Positions 46,887-56,545 of a stretch of DNA of 64,000 bases are shown here, piece after piece. The stretch's first letter is position 1. Every line of letters starts with the position of its first letter. Below the pieces are notes generated by a model. It made no database searches. It saw only the letters and a list, made by a program, of their open reading frames with translations, and was not told the origin of the DNA. The stretch spans positions 18,650,025-18,714,024 of the forward strand of contig OU612070.1 in the NCBI GenBank assembly GCA_914767715.1, given 5' to 3'. The position numbers and the translations under genes were made by a program. This DNA is from Membranipora membranacea (Eukaryota > Bryozoa > Gymnolaemata > Cheilostomatida > Membraniporidae).

Positions 46887-48601
46887 TTTTATATGACATC
46901 ATGAGAAATTAATATTATGATAATTTGTCCATAAGAGTTGCGTTTCCTATGTGTTATGTTTGTGAAAAATCTTGGGAATCCCAAGTAAGTTAGCCCAATC
47001 AAAAATGCCAACAATGACGTCATCGTGAGATCATTTGGGAGATGACGGGAATTGAAACTGTACACGATTATCACAACAAATTTATGGTCAATCAAGATAG
47101 TGTCTTGCTAATCGCCCTATCAATCACAATGTGTCAAACATCTATCATCTAAACCAACAAATTGTGAAATGTCAGGCATTGACGATTATGTTTATACTAA
47201 CTAGGGACCACTGGTGGGTTGCATAACCTAACTATACTGAATAATACAGCGAGAGTGGGCATATGCGTTTTATAGTAGTCACGCTTTTGCTGCGATTATT
47301 AAACGGCTTACAACACTACATGAAGCTTTCTTTAGACATCTATAATTCAATAAATTCTTGACAGAATTTGATGAAACTTGGACTCAACATAGTTCCCTAT
47401 TGCTAGATGACAAGTTACAAACTGAATCAAATGTACTATAAGCTGATTGCGCTAGTGAAAGTGAATGAATATCCACCATTCTTTTAAATTGTGATATCTG
47501 AAGACTGTTTTATAGGCATCGATATGTCTCGGTCTCGTCCCGAATTTTCTAGCTGTCTCGGTCTCGTCTCGCCAAAATCTGACAATTTGCCATCACTACT
47601 GGCCACCTGCCCATTTAATTTTTTAAATAAGTTACAATGGCAATAATGTGATGTAGACATACCTACCTACGATAGTTCCTAATTCATTCTGTATTTAACC
47701 TATAGAGACTGATCGCAAAAATTTTTGACATTTTTTGACACCTTTGCACTATGCCTGAGCCATTGATTTATTGTAGTTATTGTAATTATTACCGCAAGGA
47801 GTTTGTTTTTTAAATATTTCCTTTGACAGGATTACATATGGGTAAAATGGAAAAGAAATACACATCTAACCTTCAGAGTATGATGCTATGTAAAGTTATC
47901 GGTGCCAGACTATTCAATCATATAATACAGAGCTTCAGAGTAGAATCACAGAACCGTTGTCTGCATGAGTGTCTGGAACATCCAGACTGTGTATCCTTGA
48001 ACTACATCAAACCAAATCAGACGTGTGAACTAAATAACGCTATCTTGTCCGACTGGGTAACTCAGAAAATAGATTACTCAGACTATAACTACAATCTTGA
48101 TCAAGATTATATTCATTTCACTTCTCAACCATCTTGTAGGTAATGAGAACTGATCTTTAACTCTGCCTGCAGGATAGTTTCAGACTATCTCCATTACAGC
48201 AGCAGTGACACTGTCTGACAACAGGTCAGGATAACTGCTGAACGTCAAAGATATGAGATGACCAGTCTCTCTATCTGGTAGTAGTTTTACATTTTTTATT
48301 GGACCAATGTTTTTAGAAATTTTGTAATTGATTGATTCACATTTTTGTTTAAAAAAATGCATCTCATTTTGGGGTCTGTCGGCACAGTGTAGACACACTA
48401 CATCTGATATTTTAATGTGATATCGTCAAATAATATTTGGATTTCAAGATGAAGTAAATCCATGCATGTCAGCTAGAAATCATGAATGAAAAACTGATGT
48501 TAAAAACATTATCAAATCTCATTGTCTCTACTAGCCTTTGTTCATTCATCAAACAAACAACCTGGAATGAATTCAGAATAAATATTTGAAAAAAAACAAG
48601 T

Positions 48602-48725
48602 TGGTTAGGTCACTTGCTATTCTCTGCCGGCCGTTCGCTGTTGCAGGAGTATTGGATTAAAGTTCCACAGGGGGAGTTTGATTTTCCTAACCCACAGTAC
48701 CCTTGGATTTACATACTATCAGACT
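48602..48725 (+). repeat. Diverged second copy of the SINE at 43151
   Basis: CACTTGCTATTCTCTGCCGG, TTGCAGGAGT, CACAGGGGGAG and a tail with CCCACAGTACCCT align with 43180-43290. The A box is degraded. It lies downstream of the copy C stop. Confidence 0.55.
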
Positions 48726-49039
48726 TCCTCAAGAAATCTGTTATTTCGCAAGTATTTGCTAATTTGGAGACAGGATGAAGACAACTACTCCTATAGCTGA
48801 GTAAGCAGGGCAAACGGTTGAAAGGAATTGCGTCGATTCACCCTTTAATTGGCAAACAATATCAATTTGGTCTAGTGATTTTCCTAATGTGCCGAGGACA
48901 CAACGCAAAAGTTGGGGAAAAAAGGTGAGAAAATGATAAGTTGAGAATAAGATTGACGAATGTCAATACAGATTAATAATAGCCATGTCACGCGGCCACT
49001 GGTTTTGGTTTTTTTGGTGGCCGCGTCACAAGGCTAGAT

Positions 49040-49160
49040 TAATAATACATAATACATAATACGTAATACGTAATACGTAATACGTAATACGTAAAACGTA
49101 ACACGTAACACGTAACACGTAACACGTAACACGTAATACGTAAAACATAATACATAATAC
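49040..49160. repeat. 7-bp minisatellite (GTAAYAC units)
   Basis: About 17 units alternate between GTAATAC, GTAACAC, GTAAAAC and ATAATAC. Flanking units change the CG step to CA, as expected from decay of methylated CpG. The minus-strand reading frame stays open because three units make 21 bases; it is not a credible gene. Confidence 0.9.
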
Positions 49161-49550
49161 CAGGATCCCTTCAGAGGCCGACATGTTGAAAAAATATCGA
49201 GTGAAAATCAAACTAAGGTAAAACTCAGCTGCAGCCCCATGTTGATCATGTAGCAATAAGTGAGTTACAATTTAAATTTTAAATAATAGTCACAGACAGT
49301 AAGGACTAAAATAGATTATGAGAAAACATATTAATTTTAGTGAAAGCTCATTATTCTGTTTTCTCTTTGAAAAACCAGGATTTCATACAGCCGACGGCAC
49401 CCGCAATCTTAAGCACAAAGTCAAGAACTCCATCGATCCCATTGCATACCTTGTACGATATTGAGCTCTAAAAATAATTCAGGTCAAATGTGTATGATAA
49501 AGCTATGGTGTTTTTAGATAAAATACTGCATTATAACACATGGAGATTAC

Positions 49551-49625
49551 ACTAGTGTATCTCTGATCATTAGGGTCAATTTAGTAGCAGTACCTAACAT
49601 GTACCCACTCCTGATTGATAAACTA
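49551..49625. mobile_element. Partial copy of the TATCTCTGATC MITE family
   Basis: From GTGTATCTCTGATCATTAGG through ACCTAACATGTACCCACTCC this matches the left half of 27738-27895. The right half is missing. Confidence 0.5.
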
Positions 49626-49887
49626 TCATCTATAGCCTCTGGTAGTACAACAAATTGTCAACGCCAGTGCTTGTTTTGGCAACTGATACAACACATGTCA
49701 AAACAAGTGACAATGTCAGAAGGTCATACTCTCACTGCTCATACTAAATTACATCATCAGAATCTAATAGCATGTCTCAGGTTTTTTCCAATTCCAATAA
49801 AGTATGACGAAGTACATTCACAAACCTCTCAGCAACGCAACACAAATTCGCCACTGCTATCAATACTGTTGTAAAATGCTTTAGAAT

Positions 49888-49962
49888 TAGTCTAAGTGGA
49901 ATTGGGTGGTTGATAATATAATGCCACTTACTCGCATTGGAGCCGTCTGAGAACTTAGACTA
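49888..49962. mobile_element. TAGTCTAAGTG-family MITE, shortened copy
   Basis: It starts TAGTCTAAGTGG and ends GAGAACTTAGACTA. CTTTAGAAT (49879-49887) and TTTTAGAAT (49963-49971) flank it as a 9-bp target duplication with one mismatch. The interior shares TAATGCCACTTAC-like sequence with 55270-55394. Confidence 0.75.
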
Positions 49963-50005
49963 TTTTAGAATGTAACACAAAGAATCTAGAATAGCTTTCC
50001 TATTC

Positions 50006-50635
50006 CTATGACCAAAAAAAAACAAAAAAAAAACTTGCTTTGTAACTGTAACTTATCTCCCAATTATCTCTTTGTTTCCTCATACTCTCCAACTCAATGT
50101 TATTTTTCTCCCCTGCAGATTTGATAGTCTTCAAGATCTCATCCTTGTGGTTACACTGATTGATAGCGAGGAAACATTTGTTTTGGGCATCAAGTTTTGC
50201 TAGATTAAGTTGGCTGCTTTCTCTGCTGTGCCTTTCAGAGAGATATAAAAGATACACCAGCCATAAGGAACACGCTACACAGAAAGAGACTAAGATAACA
50301 CTGATTCTCCGCGATTCACAGGTGACTTCTCTCTCCATCCATTTTTCAGCCTTCTCTTCTGCATCGTTCAACCTTCTTTGTAGGATAATCGTCATCAAGT
50401 AAGCGATGCAGACAACAGAGAGGATGGTTGCAACCATGTCAAAGAGTGTATGATCACCACTTATCCACCGCTGCTTGAGCTGACCTAACCTTGTCATGTT
50501 ACTCTTTGCTTGACCTACATCCAATTGCCCTTCAGCTCCCTCTAATAGGGTTGGTGAGCCGATTTCCATCTCTGTTTGGAACTTTATCACAGATTTTCTC
50601 TTCACGCACAACCTCTTTGAATTTGAGCTTCCCAT
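50006..50635 (-). CDS. Uncharacterised intronless ORF, two membrane segments and N-myristoylation-like start (209 aa)
   Basis: I recognise no family. The frame runs from an ATG at 50635 to a stop at 50006. An ATG 20 codons upstream is also in frame, but the internal start gives MGSSNSKR, which fits the N-myristoylation pattern (Gly2, Ser6, basic 7-8), so I chose it. Predicted membrane segments lie at about residues 65-86 and 110-133, each followed by charged residues. Residues 134-192 look helical with a heptad-like Leu/Ile pattern and several Lys/Glu. The last dozen codons are read from an A/T-rich tract and are Phe-rich, so the true C-terminus may differ, for example through an unrecognised splice. 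The length without stops and the coherent topology argue for a gene or a recently dead one. Confidence 0.5.
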   Translation of the reverse strand: MGSSNSKRLCVKRKSVIKFQTEMEIGSPTLLEGAEGQLDVGQAKSNMTRLGQLKQRWISGDHTLFDMVATILSVVCIAYLMTIILQRRLNDAEEKAEKWMEREVTCESRRISVILVSFCVACSLWLVYLLYLSERHSRESSQLNLAKLDAQNKCFLAINQCNHKDEILKTIKSAGEKNNIELESMRKQRDNWEISYSYKASFFFVFFWS

Positions 50636-52496
50636 ATTAGGTTGATACAATTTGATAAATGTAACGTAGCCACTTTTAAAGTCAACGAGTTGCAAATTTT
50701 ATCCAGCCAAAACAAACTGTCCTTACTCAGACTGGTTGAAATATGCTTCATAAAAAAATCCTGCCAAATTGCCAAATTCAGCATGAACTATAATTGTTCT
50801 GACATAAAATAAAGCTTTAAACGTCATCAAAATGATTGTCTTTGTTTTTTTTAAACATCCCACAGGGCTGAGGAAATCCCATGACCAATAAAAGTCAAAT
50901 AGCTGATCGCATGGTATGCCTTTATGAGAGTGCTAACTACTGCGTATCAACGAATTAATAACGCCTTTTTTTTAAACGTGATCCTTTCAGCGCCTAAATC
51001 CATTTTGAAGGGATGACAAAGATCATATCAAGTGGAGCAAGTTATGCAAATCTCATGATGATGCCCAGGTTTTTTAAAACATCAAATTCTCAGAGAACAC
51101 TAGTCAATATATCCCATGCATGACAAGTAACCCTAGTTGGTAGGGTAACACCAGATATTTGAATTGATTACCCTATGAGACCAGATGACGCTATAACCAA
51201 CCCACTTTGGTACCAATGAGCATAGTGAAATTTTATCTGCTTAGTCCGCTGTCATGAAGTCTACTTTTCAACCTATTATAACCAATTGCATATAGTTTAA
51301 TTTTTTTCACATAATAACCCTGTGAAACACTTGCTAGAATAAGGCAAATTATAAAAAAAATGGCAATAAAACCATAAAAAAAATCAAACATTTTAAGAGC
51401 TTCGGCGGATCGGGTGCGGCACAGTGATGCTGGTGGAAGACTTCCAGGGTCCCCCAGACCAACCCAGTCTGCAAGGTGAGACACCACCAGATAAGGAGCC
51501 GGGCCAACTTGTTATGTATGATATATCCACAGTCGAAATGTATCACAATTGTTCACATTTGGGGTGACAATAATCGAAGTTGTACCCTCATCAATGCTCC
51601 TTGATAGTGTAATGATACTAAACAAGAGGTAGCACAACTCCTTGTTATTCACAATTCTGCCAGACGAATTATATAATTTCTAGAGAACTTAACCGATTAA
51701 ATCTATTTTCAGACTCAGAGAAAATACCGAGTAAAATATTATTATTATATAATTTTCACCGGTTACCAACGGTGCTGGAAAACATGCAATCTACTCTGCA
51801 ACGGTTTGCAAGTGCATGCCAGACGGTCCATAAAGTTAACAATTTCACCCTAATGTATGTTTGCCTCATTTGCCATTTATGAAAATGACTTGTTCTGTTG
51901 CCCTGTCCCCGTATTATATGCCCAGTCTGACTGATGTACCGCCCTCGGCCTTAGTTAGGATATATATATTATACTTCTTATATGTAAACCATGCTGTATA
52001 TAAACCGATGCACGTACTGTTTGAGAGGACTCCGGAGTGCGCTGGTTATTATTAACCGTTTTAAATGGAGTAAATGGACCGTTTTTAATTCTAGATTAAA
52101 TACTTTTTATAGGGTACATTTTCATGTGTTATGACTCTGTCTCTTATTATACAAATAATTAAACTGGAATCATCGCTGCAAATCAACTTGAGTATTTAAT
52201 TTAGTTAGGAGTATCAATAATGAGAAACATGTAAGAAATCACCATCACTAAATACTTGGTGCGCCCTGCGCCGGCCGTGCTACATGAGTAAAGGTGGAAC
52301 GTTCCCACCATCATTAAGGGTGCCTACCCACTACAGATAGCTTGAAAGTGTAACGCCTAAGAATCCTTAAAATATTGTGCTTGCATATACTAACAACATG
52401 ATCAATGGAGTGGCCATGATGCAAGGGGTAGGCTAGGGTTATTCAAATGAGAGGTCACGTGTTAAATTCCCAATGGATCACAGTGGTTGAAGGACG
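50636..52496. other. Intergenic with dispersed-repeat sequence
   Basis: No firm gene. About 51540-51610 and 52310-52400 share blocks with 57230-57350 (GACAATAATCGAAGTTGTACC and CTCCTTGATAG-like, ACGCCTAAGAA-like, CATATACTA). About 50865-50890 resembles 56965-56990. These point to a dispersed repeat of several hundred bases. A GC-richer island at about 51405-51500 stands out but I cannot assign it. Confidence 0.4.
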
Positions 52497-54532
52497 GTAA
52501 ATGTAATGTAAGGGAAAGTAACATAAGAGTATGTAATGTAAGAATTGCGATATAAGAAATGTAATGTAACATTATGTAATGTAAGAGAAAGTAATGTAAG
52601 AGTAAGGAGTGTAAGATACTTAATATAAGAGTAAGTAGCAGGAGAGTAAGTCAAGTAAGATACATAATGTAATATAAGAGAGGGATGTAAGAATAGGTAA
52701 CATAAGAGACGTAATATAAGAAAGGAATGTAAGTGTAGGTAACCTAAGAGACGTAATATAAGAGAGGAATGTAAGAAAAGGTAACATAAGAGACGTAATA
52801 TATGAGAGGAGTGTAAGAGTAGGTAACATAAGAGACGTAATATAAGAAAGGAATGTAAGTGTAGGTAACCTAAGAGACGTAATATAAGAGAGGAATGTAA
52901 GAAAAGGTAACATAAGAGACGTAATATAAGAGAGGAGTGTAAGAGTAGGTAACATGAGAGACGTAATATAAGAGAGGAGTGTAAGAGTAGGTAACCTAAG
53001 GGACGTAATATAAGAGAGGAATGTAAGAGTAGGTAACATAAGAGATGTAATATAAGAGAGGAGTGTAAGAGTAGGCAACATAAGAGATGTAATATAAGAG
53101 AGGAATGTGAGAGAAGGTAACATAAGAGACGTAATATAAGAGAAGAGTGTAAGAGTAGGTAACATAAGGGACGTAATATAAGAGAGGAATGTGAGAGAAG
53201 GTAACATAAGAGACGTAATATAAGAGAGGAGTGTAAGAGTAGGTAACCTAAGGGACGTAATATAAGAGAGGAATGTAAGAGTAGGTAACATAAGAGACGT
53301 AATATAAGAGAGGAGTGTAAGAGTAGGTAACATAAGGGACGTAATATAAGAGAGGAATGTGAGAGAAGGTTACATAAGAGACGTAATATAAGAGAGGAAT
53401 GTGAGAGAAGGTAACCTAAGAGACGTAATATAAGAGAGGAGTGTAAGAGTAGGTAACATAAGGGACGTAATATAAGAGAGGAATGTGAGAGACGGTAACA
53501 TAAGAGACGTAATATAAGAGAGGAGTGTAAGAGTAGGTAACCTAAGGGACGTAATATAAGAGAGGAATGTAAGAGTAGGTAACATAAGAGATGTAATATA
53601 AGAGAGGAGTGTAAGAAAAGGTAACATAAGAGACGTAATATAAGAGAGGAATGTAAGAAAAGGTAACATAAGAGACGTAATATAAGAGAGGAATATAAGA
53701 GTAGGTAACCTAAGAGACGTAATATAAGAGAGGAGTGTAAGAAAAGGTAACATAAGAGACGTAATATAAGAGAGGAGTGTAAGAATAGGTAACATAAGAG
53801 ACGTAATATAAGAGAGGAATGTAAGAGTAGGTAACATAAGAGACGTAATATAAGAAAGGAATGTAAGTGTAGGTAACCTAAGAGACGTAATATAAGAGAG
53901 GAATGTAAGAAAAGGTAACATAAGAGACGTAATATAAGAGAGGAGTGTAAGAGTAGGTAACATAAGAGACGTAATATAAGAAAGGAATGTAAGTGTAGGT
54001 AACCTAAGAGACGTAATATAAGAGAGGAATGTAAGAAAAGGTAACATAAGAGACGTAATATAAGAGAGGAGTGTAAGAGTAGGTAACATGAGAGACGTAA
54101 TATAAGAGAGGAGTGTAAGAAAAGGTAACATAAGAGACGTAATATAAGAGAGGAATGTAAGAAAAGGTAACATAAGAGACGTAATATAAGAGAGGAATGT
54201 AAGAGTAGGTAACATAAGAGACGTAATATAAGAGAGGAATGTAAGAGTAGGTAACATAAGAGAGGTAATATAAGAGAGGAATGTAAGAGTAGGTAACATA
54301 AGAGAGGCAATATAAGAGAGGAATGTAAGAGTAGGTAACATAAGAGACGTAATATAAGAGAGGAGTGTAAGAGTAGGTAACATAAGAGATGTAATATAAG
54401 AGAGGAATGTAAGAGTAGGTAACATAAGAGTATAATATAAGAGAGGAATGTAAGTGTAGGTAACCTAAGAGACGTAATATAAGAGAGGAATGTGAGAGTA
54501 GGTAACGTGAGGGACGTGTTATAAGAGTCTAG
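52497..54532. repeat. 2-kb minisatellite of 42-bp units
   Basis: About 48 units of a 42-base motif made of TAACATAAGAGACGTAATAT followed by AAGAGAGGARTGTAAGAGTAGG. The left 150 bp are degenerate, the centre is regular, and variants recur in higher-order blocks (for example GAAAGG...GTGTAGG paired with CCTAAGAGACG). The plus strand is nearly free of C. Because 42 is a multiple of three and the minus-strand motif lacks stops, two overlapping minus-strand frames stay open for hundreds of codons. That is a by-product, not evidence of a protein. Confidence 0.95.
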
Positions 54533-54774
54533 GTAACTAAGTCACTATCTACAGTAACTAACCACCCAAATATCAGAGCTTTGGATAAATTAGTATGATC
54601 TCATTTTGCTGCACACAAGGCCTTCACAGATCAATAATTTTTTTCATTTCAAGGTGTATCATATTCTCTTCCATATAGCACATTGTATGTGGTCATAACT
54701 CTTATTCGGATTTAAAATTATCTTTTGCAACACCAAAGCGGTTTCTCGGCAAAATGTCATCTGCCCAAACTTAC

Positions 54775-54913
54775 CATAATCAAAGAATGATGTTGTGAAG
54801 TGAAGTGCGGCTGTATGTGATTCCCCCTGAAGGCTTTTGGACTGGACCAGCGCTGTTGAAAGTCCCATCACAACCTCTTCAGAATCCGTCAGATTGGGCA
54901 GAACAACATCTTG
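54775..54913 (-). CDS. Possible internal exon of an unrecognised minus-strand gene
   Basis: A 139-bp open block bounded by a good acceptor (ATTTCTCTAG) and a good donor (GTAAGTTT), phase 0 to 1. It encodes 46 residues, including NLTDSEEVVMGLSTALVQS and AALHFTTSFFDYG, which have ordinary protein composition. I cannot name a family. Its 3' neighbour exon would lie beyond the minisatellite. Support is splice signals plus composition only. Confidence 0.35.
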
Positions 54914-55269
54914 CTAGAGAAATATTTAGACAGTGATAAGGTCTCTTCCAAAAAATATCACGTCATTTCGGAGACAGTTTGCTTATGTCAAGATATACGA
55001 CGCTAAGGTTTAACGAGGTGCAAAAGCAGTTGTAACAATACAAACAAAGAATTGCACTACGTCTTAGGTTCATTATACCTGGTAAAGACAGACCAAATCA
55101 CGAAAGGTAATGAATACCTACCTTTTTAGGGTGTGTTAATGTTATCCACTGTTACAGACAGAGAAGAATTTCCATTACGCAGCTACTATTGAGACAAAGA
55201 TTTTCCCAAGTTGAGCAAAGTTTCACATCTTCCCTCCCTGCAAAAAATTCAGAAATTTTAGCTAAGATT

Positions 55270-55394
55270 TAGTCTAAGTGCTCAGGCAGCTCCAATGGGA
55301 ATTAGTGGCATTGCATTATCGACCGCTTAATCACTCATAGTTGATAACGCAATGCCACTAACGGCGCATATGAGTAGTCTGAGCACTTAGACTA
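55270..55394. mobile_element. TAGTCTAAGTG-family foldback MITE
   Basis: Termini TAGTCTAAGTGCTCAG and CTGAGCACTTAGACTA are perfect inverse complements. An inner pair, TAGTGGCATTGCATTATC and GATAACGCAATGCCACTA, continues the hairpin. GCTAAGATT and GATAAGATT flank it as a 9-bp target duplication with one change. Confidence 0.85.
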
Positions 55395-56126
55395 GATAAG
55401 ATTATACCTGAGACTTATCATGTGAACTCCATCGAACTGCCATCGAAACACCAAAATTCATCAATTTCAAAATAGGATAGAACCATAAATCGTTTATCAG
55501 GATATCGGAATATCATCATCAGATGTTACAATCTCCAATAATGTAATGATGGGATATGAAAGTAATAAAGCTTGTCTCAATATGTTTCAGCATAGGTACA
55601 TTGGAGAGACTGGTTCAACTACTTACCTCTCTCAACAAATAAAACTGATCAGATTCCCTGCTGGTGCCCAACTAATTTGACAATTTCTCTGGTAATAGCT
55701 TTCTTGTAAATATGATGTCATTGTAATGTTAGGAATTTAGCAAAGAACTTTGAAATCTTTGGAGTTATCTTCACACAGTGCTGTTACTGTTGGCAAGTAA
55801 CACAACCATAACTCTTGATTTTATACATTAATTTATAATATGCATGGCCAACTTTATATCATTCTCAATAGAAAAGTTATCAAGATGTCACTATTGTTGT
55901 AGCAAGACTTTTGAGGGTTTTATCAATAGTTGGAATAATCAAAGTGCAGATTTAATAAAAATAATGAATGAGAAAGAATACAGGCGGGTTTTTTCAGCTT
56001 TTTTTATACTTTATTATAGTCAACGACTCATGTATCTTGACAAATGAGGCCGTGTGAAAAAGAAGGAAAGGAATTAAACAATTATTTTTTAAAAAGCAGT
56101 TTATCATTAAATGCTGTCCTACCAAC

Positions 56127-56298
56127 TTGCTGTGACAGCTGAAGCAAAATACTGCAAACATGATTCTCGTAGGATTGAACTTTGGAAACATATCGCAGGC
56201 ATAAGACATTTAGGTGTACACTAAGTTCTTCAATGTTAAGTCGGGACAGTCTTTCATCATTGTCGTCTATAAGGGGTAAAATTATTCTTGTGCACATG
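56127..56298 (-). CDS. Possible second exon of the same unrecognised minus-strand gene
   Basis: An open block of 57 codons after an acceptor TTTTTATAG, with a weak donor (AA|GTTGGT) that would leave phase 0, as needed by 54775-54913. The sequence includes LIDDNDERLSRLNIEELSV and NVLCLRYVSKVQSYE, which looks like a folded helical protein. The weak donor and lack of a family match keep this tentative. Confidence 0.25.
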
Positions 56299-56359
56299 CT
56301 ATAAAAATTTTCTAGTTTATCTATATCAGTTTACTCAGATATGGGTACCACACTGGACA

Positions 56360-56545
56360 GGCCTTGTTTATGCCAAAATAGAGGGTGGGCTGCGCCTAAT
56401 GAGGGACGCAAGTTGCTCGAAATCCTCGTACTGAGAGTTTGATACATCCTAGAAAACTAGAATGCATCCTAGCGGTAAAGCCATAGAGGACCTCCCAATC
56501 GTGAGTGTGCAGCAAGCTGCCAGAAGTTGGCAGTAATCGGCCATT
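56360..56545. repeat. Dispersed repeat shared with 3735-3890
   Basis: GAGGGACGCAAG, GAAATCCTCGTAC, TGATACATCCTAGAAAA, AATGCATCCTAG and GTGTGCAGCAAGCTGCC align in order with 3748-3880. No terminal repeats were found. The two copies have the same orientation. Confidence 0.6.

Larger units (their letters stand above)
42866..48143 (+). pseudogene. Secreted pentraxin-PAN protein, copy C (complete exon set, one frameshift)
   Basis: Third member of the family, with exons 42866-42953, 43520-43681, 43931-44096, 45471-45585, 46449-46637 and 47830-48143. Exon 1 encodes a longer N-terminus with a hydrophobic signal segment (KALLLLSALY). The pentraxin part keeps EFTISMWYYGVPDDDN, CFTWRADGQFK, TVLQEQD and GRVALFNMWSYEQ. 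The PAN exon keeps CLHECLEHPDCVSLNY and TCELNN. All splice sites are intact and exons 2 and 5 have exactly the lengths of copy B. Exon 3 is 166 bp where the frame needs 165 or 168 (copy B 170), and the frame breaks near 43970-43980: upstream it reads NEMNIGFDVDGR, then a TGA, while the continuation from NTLNVRAQK to the splice site lies in another frame. This is either a real lesion or a single-base error in an otherwise functional gene, so the pseudogene label is provisional. Confidence 0.7.
48144..50005. other. Intergenic, repeat-rich
   Basis: No coding exon recognised. It contains a possible copy C poly(A) signal AATAAA (48577-48582), a SINE copy, an inverted repeat around CGCGGCCAC at about 48990-49024, the 7-bp minisatellite, a partial MITE and a TAGTCTAAGTG MITE. 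Confidence 0.5.

Noticed and set aside
51233-51487. Minus-strand frame with one hydrophobic segment (FFYGFIAIFFIICLILA)
   Set aside because: It could be a terminal exon, but its first half is a GC-rich island readable in more than one frame and I found no partner exon. Too weak to list as a gene.
52478-54425. Long minus-strand open frames (about 600 and 350 codons) rich in Leu, Ser and Tyr
   Set aside because: They are translations of the 42-bp minisatellite. Two frames are open over the same DNA, there is no splice or start context, and the repeat length being a multiple of three explains the openness.
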